A stretch of 64,000 bases of DNA from Gramella sp. AN32 (GCF_023718305.1 NZ_QEYO01000003.1:248001-312000), one strand, 5' to 3'. Positions 55,634 to 64,000 are shown, counted from the stretch's first letter. The notes: generated by a model not told the origin, from the letters alone. Numbers and translations are program-made.

Positions 55634-56219
55634 CGTCCAATTCATAACATAAAGTTGCTTTTCGAAGGCCGAAACTTCGACCATTTTTTGCTTCGTAATT
55701 CACGTATATTTTCCCGTTGGCAAGCCAGGCCTGTTGCAGGCCTTCTTCTTTCCCTTCATGCCAGTTAGTCAAGCTTGCTAACTGGCCGTTTGCAAACCAT
55801 TTCTTTTGCTCACCATGCCTAACTCCATTCTGATAATTTGATTCTACGGCTACTGTTCCGTTTTCCCACCAGGTTTGTAGCTTACCATCTAAGCGGTTGG
55901 CTCTATAATAGCTTTCTTTCTGAAGGCTTCCATCTTCGTACCATTTCCTGGCGACGCCTTCCTTTTTGCCTTCAAAATAACCCAAACGTTCCGCCATTAC
56001 GCCATTAGCATGATAACTTATCGCAAAACCACTAAAAGCTTTTCCATTGAAATACCACTTTCCCTCGTTTGGATGAAGGCTAAGTTCCTGCTTGGCTACC
56101 TCTACCTCGGGGATGGTTTTCATTTCACTTTCCTGTTTACAGCTGAAGCCAAGGCAGAGAAGTGATATTAGCAGCCAGGGCTGACTAATTGATAGAACTC
56201 GGCGTACCCTGGTAGTCAC
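55608..56219 (-). CDS. MORN/YwqK-repeat lipoprotein
   Basis: An exported protein of about 203 residues with lipobox LLCLGFSC and six or so MORN-like repeats, such as GVMAERLGYFEGKKEG, KWYEDGSLQKESYY and ANGQLASLTNWHEGKEEG. Databases often call such proteins antitoxin YwqK, but no toxin partner is seen. The start is uncertain. The longest frame starts at 56258 inside the YHYH gene. The GTG at 56219 is closer to the signal peptide and is used here. Confidence 0.75.
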   Translation of the reverse strand: MTTRVRRVLSISQPWLLISLLCLGFSCKQESEMKTIPEVEVAKQELSLHPNEGKWYFNGKAFSGFAISYHANGVMAERLGYFEGKKEGVARKWYEDGSLQKESYYRANRLDGKLQTWWENGTVAVESNYQNGVRHGEQKKWFANGQLASLTNWHEGKEEGLQQAWLANGKIYVNYEAKNGRSFGLRKATLCYELDDEKIQFVK

Positions 56220-56961
56220 CTGGAAATATGAGATAATATTGATTAAGATAGAGTTCATTTTCTATATGATAATGGTATTCGGCTACTGTAGTATGCTGGG
56301 TAGTACTGGTATGACCACCAGACGCGTCCAGGTCTTCCGGGTAAGTGCCTGTGGAATTACATTTCCTTCCGTAAACAAAAAATCCATCAGCCAGGATCCC
56401 GATCAAATTTTCATCATCCTGAGACCAGGCTGTAGGCTCTAGATGGTAATGATAAAAACTCGGTCCAATATGTGCCCCGGTATAGTCCAAACTGGCCGCG
56501 GCCTGGTTCAGGCTTCCGTTCCCTTCCTGATCATTAAAGATGGCCGCACCACTTACCGCGATTCCAATGGGACCTAAAGAAGTGGCGGTGCTGTTCATGG
56601 CAAGTTGGGGATTCGTGGAAACTCTTAAAGTCGCCGATCCGTCGAAATTGGGAATAATACTGGGCGTTAGTTGTACATCGGGCTCTTCCTGGTAAAGTTC
56701 ATGCCCTTCACCCCAATAAACCGTTTTGTGGTTAGGGTTTCCTGTAGTTTCAATCACCACAAACGAACCGTCCAGGTAAATATCAGTTTCCCCGGCATCA
56801 AATTCAGCAAAAGCGGCATGTAGTTCAGAAGCATTTTCCTCGGTACTACCATCTTCAATTGAATCATCTACACTATCACTGCTGCAGGCAAAAAGGGCTA
56901 TTAAGACTATCGCAACCATAGAACTATATGCTATTGCATTTTTAAAAATTATCTTTTTCAT
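56185..56961 (-). CDS. YHYH-domain lipoprotein
   Basis: A protein of 258 residues with lipobox IALFAC. YHYH-family motifs are GPSFYHYHLEP, GILADGFFVYGR and VAEYHYHIEN. The His-rich motifs suggest a metal site, and the neighbour is a SCO copper protein, but the family's function is not established. The 3' end overlaps the MORN gene. It is preceded by the EF-hand gene by 64 bp. Confidence 0.88.
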   Translation of the reverse strand: MKKIIFKNAIAYSSMVAIVLIALFACSSDSVDDSIEDGSTEENASELHAAFAEFDAGETDIYLDGSFVVIETTGNPNHKTVYWGEGHELYQEEPDVQLTPSIIPNFDGSATLRVSTNPQLAMNSTATSLGPIGIAVSGAAIFNDQEGNGSLNQAAASLDYTGAHIGPSFYHYHLEPTAWSQDDENLIGILADGFFVYGRKCNSTGTYPEDLDASGGHTSTTQHTTVAEYHYHIENELYLNQYYLIFPGDYQGTPSSIN

Positions 56962-57025
56962 GATTTTCTATTTAAAATTGTTTGTGTAATCGGGATTTTG
57001 AATTAAAACCCCGATTTTTAAATAC

Positions 57026-57319
57026 CTATTTTCCTCTGGATCTACCTTCAGGTCTCTTAGGCTTCGGTGCCTTTTCTAATTCTTCTTGAGAAATAAAACC
57101 ATCCTCATTGGTATCTATTTTAGAAAAGTCTTTTTCCAATGGCCCTTTCACTTCTTCCTTGGAAAGCTTTCCATCTTCATTCTCATCCAGTTTTTTGAAA
57201 ATCTCTTCAACCGAAGGCGGTTCTTTGCGATCACTGCTATTTTGCGCACTTGATTTACAGGAGGAGAACACCGCAATAATTCCTACTAAAGCTGCTAATT
57301 TTAAATTTTTCGTTTTCAT
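57026..57319 (-). CDS. EF-hand lipoprotein
   Basis: A small exported protein of 97 residues with lipobox VFSSC. It has two EF-hand loops, DENEDGKLSKEE and DTNEDGFISQEE, each with the Asp-x-Asn/Glu-x-Asp-Gly pattern for calcium. A basic, proline-rich tail ends the protein. It is the first gene of the cluster and divergent from the LytS-type kinase (190 bp gap). Confidence 0.88.
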   Translation of the reverse strand: MKTKNLKLAALVGIIAVFSSCKSSAQNSSDRKEPPSVEEIFKKLDENEDGKLSKEEVKGPLEKDFSKIDTNEDGFISQEELEKAPKPKRPEGRSRGK

Positions 57320-57509
57320 TTTTATATGTTTTTAAAAGCTTAATAATACCCCAAAGTTGCATTAAAGAAGGATGTGAAAAATCAAAAATCAATGAATGTG
57401 GGTAGGTTTTAAGTGAATGCCGGGAATTATTCTGTAAACGTCTGGAACTTGGGCTTGAATCAGCTATATTTTCAGAATCACTTGATTTTATTTTGCTTTA
57501 ATTTGTGAA

Positions 57510-58535
57510 ATGGAAAGATCGAAAAGATATATTTTTCAGGTAGTGCTTTGGTTTGGGATCTGGCTAGTATTGTGGCTCCTGGAAGGACTTCAACCACGAT
57601 TCCTCCTGACCAATATCCCAGCTTTTATCTGCCAGAGTTTGCTCCTTGCCGGTCTTATTTTTTATGCCTCTCCGTTGCTGTTATTTCAGAAAAAATACTG
57701 GGCTTTCCTGATGATCTCTATTATTTCCGTGGTGGGATTTGCTTATTTTTCAGCTGAATTTGGTCCGGCGCCACCCCGATTAAACGCGCCATTAAATCCT
57801 TCGGGACCTCTTCCTCCCCAATTACCCTCCAAATTTTTTATCCATCTTTTGATGATTTCCCTTTCGTACATTTTGGCTACCCTGCTGGAAACTTTTCTGT
57901 ATGCTCAGGAAAAAGAAAAAGAAAACATCAGGAATAAGAATGAAAACCTTCAAACCGAAATAAAGCTCCTCAAATCACAAATCAACCCGCACTTTCTGTT
58001 TAATGCGCTGAATAATATTTATGCGCTTTCAGCCATAGACCCGGCAAAAACTCAGGAAAGCATCAGCTATCTTTCAGATATGCTCCGTTATGTATTGTAT
58101 GAGTGCGAGCAGGACCAAGTTCCATTGGAAAAAGAGGTCACCTATATGGAGAATTACATCAAATTATTCACCCTGAAGAGCAGTAATCCGTATCCCATTA
58201 AAACCGATTTTAAGATCGGGAACAATAACCTGCAAATAGCTCCAATGTTGTTTATTCCCTTTATGGAAAATGCGTTAAAACATAGTAATATCGAAAAAAG
58301 GGGAAATACTTATATTAAGTTAAAACTCCATGCGAATAACCGTGAAATATTTTTTGAAATTGAAAACAGTATCCCCGAAAATCCCATACATAAGGATGCA
58401 GTAGGCGGAATTGGAATTGAAAACGTAAAACGGCGGTTAAAAATTTTATATCCTGATCGACATCAATTACAGATTAAAAGTCAGCCTACTTCTTTTTTGG
58501 TACAACTTAATATAGCGATCGATGAGAAAAATTAA
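57510..58535 (+). CDS. LytS/YehU-type sensor histidine kinase
   Basis: A membrane kinase of 341 residues with four helices (about 8-28, 33-58, 65-88, 112-135), a short coiled coil, then the His_kinase domain SQINPHFLFNALNNIYALS with phospho-His near 167. The HATPase domain has FIPFMENALKHS and GGIGIENVKRRLK. Such kinases lack a large external sensor and respond to membrane or cell-surface signals. It overlaps the regulator gene by 14 bp. It may control the divergent EF-hand/YHYH cluster. Confidence 0.92.
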   Translation: MERSKRYIFQVVLWFGIWLVLWLLEGLQPRFLLTNIPAFICQSLLLAGLIFYASPLLLFQKKYWAFLMISIISVVGFAYFSAEFGPAPPRLNAPLNPSGPLPPQLPSKFFIHLLMISLSYILATLLETFLYAQEKEKENIRNKNENLQTEIKLLKSQINPHFLFNALNNIYALSAIDPAKTQESISYLSDMLRYVLYECEQDQVPLEKEVTYMENYIKLFTLKSSNPYPIKTDFKIGNNNLQIAPMLFIPFMENALKHSNIEKRGNTYIKLKLHANNREIFFEIENSIPENPIHKDAVGGIGIENVKRRLKILYPDRHQLQIKSQPTSFLVQLNIAIDEKN

Positions 58536-59199
58536 ATGTTTGGTGATAGACGATGAGGAATTGGCGAGAACACTTTTAAAATCCTATATCGATAAATTAG
58601 ATTTCTTAGAACTGATGGGATCATTTGAAAATCCACTGGACGCTATGTCGCTACTAAAAAGTGAACAAATAGACCTACTTTTGCTGGATATACAAATGCC
58701 CGAAATTAAAGGGACCGATTTTGCCCGGTTAATTTCACCGAAAACTAAAATCATCTTCACCACCGCTTATTCTGAATATGCTCTGGAAGGTTTTGAAATT
58801 AATGCCCTGGACTACCTTTTAAAACCTATCACATTTCAAAGGTTTTTGAGCGCTATTGAAAAATATCCTTTAAAAGACGAAAATCCTGCCAACCATCTCA
58901 TCATTAAATCTGGCTACGATCTGCATAAGGTATTAGTAGAGAATATTATTTTTATTAAAAGCGATAGTGAATATGTACAATATCACCTGGAAAATGGCCA
59001 GAAATTAATGGCCAATCAGTCGCTTAGTAAATTAGAAAAGTCATTACCTGATTCCTTTCTACGGGTTCATCGGTCTTATATCATCAACAGGCAAAAAGTA
59101 TCAGGATTGAAAGATAGGATGCTATTACTTAGCGATATTGAAGTTCCTGTGAGTGACTCTTATTACGAAAAAGTAAAAAAGGAGTTATTTAAAATCTAG
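58522..59199 (+). CDS. LytTR-family response regulator
   Basis: A regulator of 225 residues. The receiver (about 4-115) has DDEE, phospho-acceptor Asp in LLLLDIQMPEIKG and KP in YLLKPITF. The LytTR DNA-binding domain (about 130-225) has VENIIFIKSDSEYVQYHL and FLRVHRSYIINRQKV. It overlaps the kinase gene, so the two form one pair. Confidence 0.95.
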   Translation: MRKIKCLVIDDEELARTLLKSYIDKLDFLELMGSFENPLDAMSLLKSEQIDLLLLDIQMPEIKGTDFARLISPKTKIIFTTAYSEYALEGFEINALDYLLKPITFQRFLSAIEKYPLKDENPANHLIIKSGYDLHKVLVENIIFIKSDSEYVQYHLENGQKLMANQSLSKLEKSLPDSFLRVHRSYIINRQKVSGLKDRMLLLSDIEVPVSDSYYEKVKKELFKI

Positions 59200-59416
59200 A
59201 ACCTCATGTACGAAGACGAATGAGATTACATATTTTTGTAATACTAGAAAAAACTTTTTCAAAAATAGCTGAATAGAGGTCTCCCGGAAGAAAAATTCCT
59301 GCTCTGATTCCTATTTCTTGAGCCGCTTTTTCTCTCAGATCGAGCAGCGTTATATCAAAAGTTTTATATGTAATTTTAAGTTTCGAATTCTCTTCAAATA
59401 ATTCAAATAAAATGAG

Positions 59417-59986
59417 ATGTATCAGCAGATAACAGCCCATATACAACGTGATATTCAGCTAAATCCTACCGAATTAGAAGAATTTCACAGCCTGCTTGTG
59501 GAGAAAAAAGTTTCAGCAAAAGATTTTCTTATAGAACCCGGAAAAGAGGTGTTGTATGAATATTATGTAGTAAAAGGCTGCTTAAAAGCCTATTATCTGG
59601 ATAAAAAGGGAAATAAACATATTCTTCAGTTCGCCATCGAAGACTGGTGGATAAGTGATTTTGAAGCTTTTTTTAAGAATGAACCGGCTTCTTTACATAT
59701 CGAGGCTATTGAAGATTCATACCTGTTGGGAATAAAGAAGGAAATCCTGGAACCCTTATATGAAAGGATTCCGAAGTTTGAGCGCTTTTTCAGGATTAAA
59801 ACCACCAATGCATTTGTGGCTTTAAGAAGCCGAATCCTTTCCAGCCTTCAAAAAGATGCGAAGGAACGTTATCTCGATTTTTGCCTTTCTTATCCCTCGA
59901 TAGAAAAACGTGTTCCAAATTACCATATTGCCAATTATTTGGGTATCACGCCCGAGAGCCTTAGCCGCATTAGAAAATCCCTTTGA
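59417..59986 (+). CDS. Crp/Fnr-family transcriptional regulator
   Basis: A regulator of 189 residues with a cyclic-nucleotide-binding fold (about 15-120, YEYYVVKGCLKAYYLDKKGN). A short C-terminal helix-turn-helix (about 145-189) has NYHIANYLGITPESLSRIRK. No CRP cAMP-binding set or Fnr cysteines are seen. It lies 93 bp before the Old Yellow Enzyme gene and may control it. The 217-bp gap before it holds no recognised feature. Confidence 0.9.
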   Translation: MYQQITAHIQRDIQLNPTELEEFHSLLVEKKVSAKDFLIEPGKEVLYEYYVVKGCLKAYYLDKKGNKHILQFAIEDWWISDFEAFFKNEPASLHIEAIEDSYLLGIKKEILEPLYERIPKFERFFRIKTTNAFVALRSRILSSLQKDAKERYLDFCLSYPSIEKRVPNYHIANYLGITPESLSRIRKSL

Positions 59987-60079
59987 TGCTTAACAAGCTT
60001 TAACGAATCCCGTTATCCTACATCAATTTTTAAAAGACGTTTATCCGGTATTTTTGTATTCAATTTTTAGAATTAAAAC

Positions 60080-61195
60080 ATGAGTACACAAGCACTTTCA
60101 AAATCTTATACATTAGGCGATTTAGAATTAAAAAACCGGGTTATTATGGCTCCCATGACGCGTGGTCGTGCCGATAATCCTGAAAAAAAACCTACCCGTG
60201 ACCTACATGCGGAATATTATAAGCAGCGTGCAAGCGCCGGTCTTATTATTTCAGAAGGTTCTCAAATTTCTGAAGATGCCGTGGGATATATTAATACTCC
60301 CGGTATCCATACAAAAGCCCAGGTAGAAGGCTGGAAAGAAGTAACCTCTGCGGTTCACGATGCCGATGGTAAAATCTTTATTCAGTTATGGCATGTGGGT
60401 AGAATGTCCCACCCAGATTTTCATGGTGGTGAATTGCCATTGGCACCTTCACCCATAAATCCAAATGCTAAATCTTTTACACCGGAAGGCTTTAAAGATA
60501 CCGTGGCGCCAAGAGAAATGACTACGGAAGATATTAAGCAGACCATTGCAGATTTTAAACAAGCTGCAAAAAATTCTATGGAAGCGGGGTTTGACGGAGT
60601 GGAAATTCATTCATCGAATGGCTATCTTTTTCACCAGTTTTTCAATGCGACCTCAAATCATAGAAACGATGAATATGGCGGTTCTATAGAAAACAGGGCT
60701 AAAATTCTATTTGAAGTACTTGATGCGGTGAAAGAAGTAATGCCTGAAAAAAGAATTGGTATTCGTTTAAATCCTTCCATGCACGGACTGTTTGGAATGA
60801 CCATGGACGAAGAAACGATTCCAACCTTTGATTATATCATTAATAAACTGAATGAGTATGATCTTGCTTATCTTCACCTTTCAGAACCTTTTAATGATGT
60901 TTCTGAAATTTCTTTTGCTGAAACAGATATCGCTAAACGTTACCGACCAATCTATAAAGGTACGTTGATGATCAATAGTAATTTTGATCAGGAAAAAGGA
61001 AATGAGGTAATTGAAAATGAAGAGGCAGATCTTGTCGCTTTTGGAAAACCATTTATCTCGAATCCCGATCTGGCTGAAAGATTTGCCCAGAATGTAGCAC
61101 TGGATTCCTGGGACGAGGATACTTTTTATTCAGGTGGAGCAGCAGGTTATATAGATTACGAGGCTAAAACCGACAGGGCAGCTGTGCTTCAATAA
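60080..61195 (+). CDS. Old Yellow Enzyme family alkene reductase
   Basis: A cytoplasmic FMN enzyme of 371 residues reducing activated C=C bonds of electrophiles with NAD(P)H. Motifs: KNRVIMAPMTRGRA, GLIISEGSQIS, IQLWHVGRMSHPDF, and the substrate-binding His/Asn in GVEIHSSNGYLFHQF followed by HRNDEYGGSIENR. The phosphate-binding end has LVAFGKPFISNPDL. Length is normal. It is a probable stress or detoxification enzyme and unrelated to alginate. Confidence 0.95.
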   Translation: MSTQALSKSYTLGDLELKNRVIMAPMTRGRADNPEKKPTRDLHAEYYKQRASAGLIISEGSQISEDAVGYINTPGIHTKAQVEGWKEVTSAVHDADGKIFIQLWHVGRMSHPDFHGGELPLAPSPINPNAKSFTPEGFKDTVAPREMTTEDIKQTIADFKQAAKNSMEAGFDGVEIHSSNGYLFHQFFNATSNHRNDEYGGSIENRAKILFEVLDAVKEVMPEKRIGIRLNPSMHGLFGMTMDEETIPTFDYIINKLNEYDLAYLHLSEPFNDVSEISFAETDIAKRYRPIYKGTLMINSNFDQEKGNEVIENEEADLVAFGKPFISNPDLAERFAQNVALDSWDEDTFYSGGAAGYIDYEAKTDRAAVLQ

Positions 61196-61214
61196 TTAGG
61201 TAATATATTTTACT

Positions 61215-61250
61215 AAAAAAGTCCTTCAGAAAATTCTGAAGGACTTTTTT
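61215..61250. terminator. Bidirectional terminator between OYE and SDR genes
   Basis: A 17-bp perfect stem of AAAAAAGTCCTTCAGAA with its complement (61234-61250) and a minimal AA loop. It has T runs in both directions and serves the two convergent genes. Confidence 0.85.
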
Positions 61251-61275
61251 ATTGACTAATCAAATATCCATAAAC

Positions 61276-62019
61276 CTAAAACTCCTGAACGGTAGGTCTA
61301 ATTACTATTTCATTTACATCCACATCATTTGGCTGCTCAATTGCGTAAGCGATAGCTCGGGCAATAGCATCCCCAGGAATAGCCTGCTTGTAAAATTCTT
61401 TCACATTTTCTGAACTTTCATCATGGCTACTACCAAATTTTAATTCAGAATCTATGGCTCCGGGCTCTATAGTCGTGGTTCTGATATTTCCTCCAACTTC
61501 GTGACGTAAACCTTCAGAAATTGCTCTAACGGCATATTTAGTTCCGCTGTAAACCGTACCTCCGGGGCTAAAAACTTTAATTCCGGCAACTGAAGATAGA
61601 TTGATGAAATGTCCATGTCCCTGTTCCTGGAAAATAGGCAGGGCGGCAGAAATTCCGTATAAAACACCTTTTATATTAATGTCTATCATCTTATCCCATT
61701 CTTCCACCTTATCTTCTGCCATTGGCGCAATTGCCATTAAACCTGCATTATTTATAAGAACATCAATTTTTCCGAATTCTTTTTTGGTGGTATCTATAAG
61801 ATTTTTCACCTCTGCCCTATTGGTCACGTCGGTCTTCACGACTAAAACTTCACCTCCGTTTTTCCTGATATCTTCAGCAATAGATTCCAGCTTTTCCTTA
61901 CGTCTGGCGGCAATAACCACTTTTGCTCCTTTTGATGCCAGGTGACGGGCGGTATCTTCTCCCAGTCCGCTACTTCCTCCTGTAATAATTACTACCTTAC
62001 CTTTAATATTATCTTCCAT
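61276..62019 (-). CDS. SDR family oxidoreductase
   Basis: A classical SDR of 247 residues: TGGSSGLGEDTARHL, NNAGLM, catalytic Tyr-Lys in YSGTKYAVRA and IEPGAIDSEL. It resembles the YdfG/clavulanate-dehydrogenase-like group and is unlike the two SDRs of the alginate locus. The substrate is unknown. Confidence 0.88.
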   Translation of the reverse strand: MEDNIKGKVVIITGGSSGLGEDTARHLASKGAKVVIAARRKEKLESIAEDIRKNGGEVLVVKTDVTNRAEVKNLIDTTKKEFGKIDVLINNAGLMAIAPMAEDKVEEWDKMIDINIKGVLYGISAALPIFQEQGHGHFINLSSVAGIKVFSPGGTVYSGTKYAVRAISEGLRHEVGGNIRTTTIEPGAIDSELKFGSSHDESSENVKEFYKQAIPGDAIARAIAYAIEQPNDVDVNEIVIRPTVQEF

Positions 62020-62321
62020 GATTTTGAAATTTTAAATTACTAATTCTTTAGAACACAAAAGTAAGCTTCATTCAGGCCTTTAAACAGGCATTTCGATTGA
62101 TTATAAATAGTTTAACCTGTTTGATTAACCTAGGTTAAGAAGGTTTCTTAAGGGAATTTAAATAAAGGGATCAAAGCTGTGATATATTTCCGAAGAAACA
62201 GGCGAAGGTGTTAAGATGATTCTTTACATCGCCCAACCGAAAACGGACTCGGGTGGTTTAAAGATGCTATTGAAAATGGAGTTAGAGATTTTGACTGGAT
62301 TGGGAAATGGAAATAATGTAA
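62020..62321. other. Intergenic region with degraded coding sequence
   Basis: The frame at 62215-62316 reads 33 codons before a stop, including GLGWFKDAIENGVRDFDWIG. It looks like a fragment of a larger gene but I cannot assign a family. The frame just before the GH2 remnant (LNG-like, NGNNVKK) is interrupted at a run of eight A. Nothing else is recognised. Confidence 0.35.
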
Positions 62322-62795
62322 AAAAAATTAGATTCTGAAATCTCTACCGATCGTTTTCGTTTGATGTGGAAAGATGTAACCTATGAAACAGGAGAGATAC
62401 AAGCCGTTGCTTATAAAGACGGAAATAAAATTGGTAAAAACATCCTTAAAACAGCAGGAAAAGCTTCAAAAATCAGGCTCACTGCAGATAGAACCTCTAT
62501 AAAAGCTGATGGAAAAGACCTTTCCTATATCCTTGTGGAAGCCTTCGATAAAGAGGGCAACCCGGCACCCTTGGCCGATGAGGAACTGGAAATTGAAATT
62601 TCCGGCGCAGGACATCTGGCAGGTGCTGGAAATGGAAATCCGCAGTCCTTCGAACCATTTCAGGATAACAAGGTGAATTTGTTTTACGGAAAGGCAATGA
62701 TTATTGTTGGCAGCGACTTCGAAAAAGGGAGAGTAAAAATTTCAGTGAAGCCTGAAAATATTCAAAAGGAATCGATCACTATTAATGTGGAATAA
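62322..62795 (+). pseudogene. 3' remnant of a GH2-type glycoside hydrolase
   Basis: About 158 codons read as the C-terminal end of a Bacteroidota GH2 beta-galactosidase-like protein: RFRLMWKDVTYETGEIQAVAY, then an Ig-like domain with IRLTADRTSIKADGKDLSYI and GAGNGNPQSFEPF. The catalytic part is absent and the frame is broken upstream at the A run (62320-62327). A TTG/ATG at 62361 could start a short product, but there is no signal peptide and no such stand-alone family is known to me. Confidence 0.75.
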
Positions 62796-62820
62796 TTGAA
62801 AAAATAAGCAAGCCAGGAGA

Positions 62821-62851
62821 AAAGTCGACTTTAACCAGTCGGCTTTTTGTT
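62821..62851 (+). terminator. Terminator after the GH2 remnant
   Basis: AAAGTCGACT (62821-62830) pairs with AGTCGGCTTT (62837-62846) with one G-U, then T to 62848. It was probably the terminator of the original gene. Confidence 0.65.
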
Positions 62852-62976
62852 TAAAGTTTTTACCGCTAGTTAAAATTAATTCAATAGGCAATAAGCATTT
62901 GTATTAATCAGAAAATTATAGTAATTTAAGTGGGTATATTTTTTTAGTAAAACTGATTAAAAAATCTGTTTTAATT

Positions 62977-63633
62977 ATGAATTTCAATTATTTATATGTT
63001 TTATTAATTGCACTAATATCTTTACCGGCTACTGCTCAAATTAAGGTAACCGGACAGGTTTTGAATTTTAGCAACGAGCCGCAGACCGATGTAATGATAT
63101 ATGCTGATTCCATACTCATTGATTCCAAAACTAATTCCAGAGGTTTTTTCAAGATAAAGGTTCCGGAAACTACGAAACAACTTCATGTATTTTCTCCAAA
63201 ATACGGCTTGATGAGTACAGATAATTTTGGAGAAGAGTTGGTGAAATTTGTTTTCCTGGACCCGAAAAAAAACAAGGATAACTCCGATTTTAGTAAGGTA
63301 GTTAAGGAAGACCTTTTGTCTTCCAATCCGGTTTATGATCATGAAAATATTAATGTGGATCCTAATATTCAGAATTTTAATTCTATTTTCGATTACATTG
63401 AAGGTCGCGTAGCGGGTGTAGTCATTACGGCAGATAATCACATTAAAATTCGGGGAACGAATAGTTTTGTAGATCCCGGATATGCACTTTTAGTCGTAAA
63501 CGGAATGGTAGTGGCAGGAATAGATAACATTAGTGTGAATGAGATAAAAGATGTTAAAATCCTTAAAAATGGAGCTTCCGTATATGGATCCAGAGGAGCT
63601 AATGGTGTTGTTCAAATTACTTTAAAAGATTAA
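62977..63633 (+). CDS. Stand-alone TonB-receptor plug-like protein
   Basis: An exported protein of 218 residues: signal peptide (YLYVLLIALISLPATAQ), CarboxypepD_reg-like domain (about 22-95) and a plug-like domain (about 125-218). The plug part has FDYIEGRVAGVVIT, HIKIRGTNSF and the SusC-type YGSRGANGVVQITLKD end. No beta-barrel follows; the frame stops right after the plug signature and the next gene is on the other strand. It could be a truncated receptor or a member of a recurring short family. The function is unknown. Confidence 0.75.
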   Translation: MNFNYLYVLLIALISLPATAQIKVTGQVLNFSNEPQTDVMIYADSILIDSKTNSRGFFKIKVPETTKQLHVFSPKYGLMSTDNFGEELVKFVFLDPKKNKDNSDFSKVVKEDLLSSNPVYDHENINVDPNIQNFNSIFDYIEGRVAGVVITADNHIKIRGTNSFVDPGYALLVVNGMVVAGIDNISVNEIKDVKILKNGASVYGSRGANGVVQITLKD

Positions 63634-63711
63634 TTCTTTTCGAAGCCCAAGAAAATTTAAACAAAGAAATATTAATTCTAACATTTCAGCTCCCACCTTC
63701 ATCATACAAGA

Positions 63712-64000
63712 TTATTTAATCCCCACCGAATCATAAACCTGAACTTTCTCCCAAAGAGCTTCAGATTCCTCGATAAATTTCAAATGTGCCGTTTCTTTTT
63801 GATACAAATCCTGAATTTCCTTCGAAGGAAAAGTAAGAATAAGTGAGTAGGTATAAGTATTATCTACCACGCCACGAGGTGTTTCAGCAGGTTCGCCAAT
63901 AAATTTTGTATTCGCATACTGGCTATTTTCCATAAATGTGCTCAATGATTTTAAAAAGGCAGTCCTATCAGTAGTACTTTCTGGATTCTTTAGCCAGAAA
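63712..64000 (-). CDS. Dabb (stress-responsive alpha/beta-barrel) domain protein, partial
   Basis: The frame is open to the right edge of the window and ends with ALWEKVQVYDSVGIK. The segments YSLILTFPSKEIQDLYQ, THLKF-like AHLKFIEESEALW and VYDS match the Dabb family of small ferredoxin-like-fold dimers. The N-terminus lies outside the window, so the start is unknown. Confidence 0.75.
   Translation of the reverse strand, partial: FWLKNPESTTDRTAFLKSLSTFMENSQYANTKFIGEPAETPRGVVDNTYTYSLILTFPSKEIQDLYQKETAHLKFIEESEALWEKVQVYDSVGIK

Noticed and set aside
56988..57016. Stem AATCGGG/CCCGATT between the YHYH and EF-hand genes as a terminator
   Set aside because: The loop is 15 bases and the T run would serve a plus-strand transcript that has no gene; it is too weak to list.
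59204..59446. Minus-strand open frame of 80 codons between the LytTR and Crp/Fnr genes
   Set aside because: No family features, it overlaps the start of the Crp/Fnr gene antisense, and no ribosome-binding or promoter signal was seen.
1..64000. CRISPR array, rRNA operon, phage structural genes or toxin-antitoxin pair
   Set aside because: No regularly spaced repeats, rRNA or phage genes were seen. The YwqK/MORN protein is annotated as an antitoxin by name in databases, but no toxin lies beside it.

Overview
The window reads as a chromosome segment of a marine-type member of the Bacteroidota (Flavobacteriaceae). The sequence is AT-rich, two SusC/SusD pairs are present, the sensors are hybrid two-component systems, many proteins carry lipobox signal peptides, and TAnnTTTG-type -7 boxes sit where promoters are expected. 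The species cannot be named from the sequence alone. Two polysaccharide utilization loci dominate: one for fructan (levan/inulin), about 1-27.5 kb, and one for alginate, about 29.4-54.2 kb.

Fructan locus. Nearly everything is on the minus strand, so transcription runs right to left. At the right is a hybrid sensor/AraC regulator with a periplasmic sugar-binding domain (24.7-27.5 kb). It is followed by a sugar-porter MFS, two GH32 enzymes, SusC, SusD, two tandem surface glycan-binding lipoproteins, another LamG-GH32 enzyme, a fructokinase and a last LamG-GH32 gene. That last gene is broken by a frameshift and then runs into the tail of a tyrosine recombinase. A small mobile patch (4-6.5 kb) holds an inactivated IS200/IS605-type transposase, two integrase fragments and an intact AAA/DUF4143 ATPase. 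Left of it, the sensor-MFS module is repeated; the second MFS runs off the window. The two MFS genes share a near-identical upstream element and -7 box at identical distances, which looks like the binding site of the paralogous sensors.

Junction (27.5-29.4 kb). An intact tyrosine recombinase lies beside the 3' end of a tRNA followed by a terminator. This is the usual signature of an island attachment site. A close but decayed copy of the recombinase C-terminus lies at 4.55 kb, so homologous integrase sequence brackets the fructan locus.

Alginate locus. Secreted lyases (four PL7, one PL6, one PL17) and a SusC/SusD/PKD-protein uptake system make and import oligosaccharides. KdgF-like cupin, two SDR reductases, KdgK and KdgA give the route unsaturated uronate -> DEH -> KDG -> KDPG -> pyruvate + glyceraldehyde-3-phosphate. 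A hexuronate-type MFS and a fructose-1,6-bisphosphatase (gluconeogenesis) sit in the same operon as kdgK/kdgA. A GntR/FCD regulator is encoded in the middle. Tandem TGGTTTACCA-like palindromes spaced exactly 13 bp apart occur at five promoters: the regulator's own, susC, PL17-kdgF, the divergent transporter/isomerase promoter, and PL6. This predicts one local regulon. A small RNA with its own promoter and terminator may be encoded opposite the susC leader. A transporter of the Nramp fold without the metal-binding motifs is a further unusual part.

Right flank (54.2-64 kb). A minus-strand cluster encodes an EF-hand lipoprotein, a YHYH protein, a MORN/YwqK protein, a SCO-family protein and a DUF6090-like membrane protein. 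It is divergent from a LytS/LytTR two-component pair. Then come a Crp/Fnr regulator, an Old Yellow Enzyme, an SDR, a GH2 3' remnant, a stand-alone TonB-receptor plug protein and a partial Dabb-domain gene.
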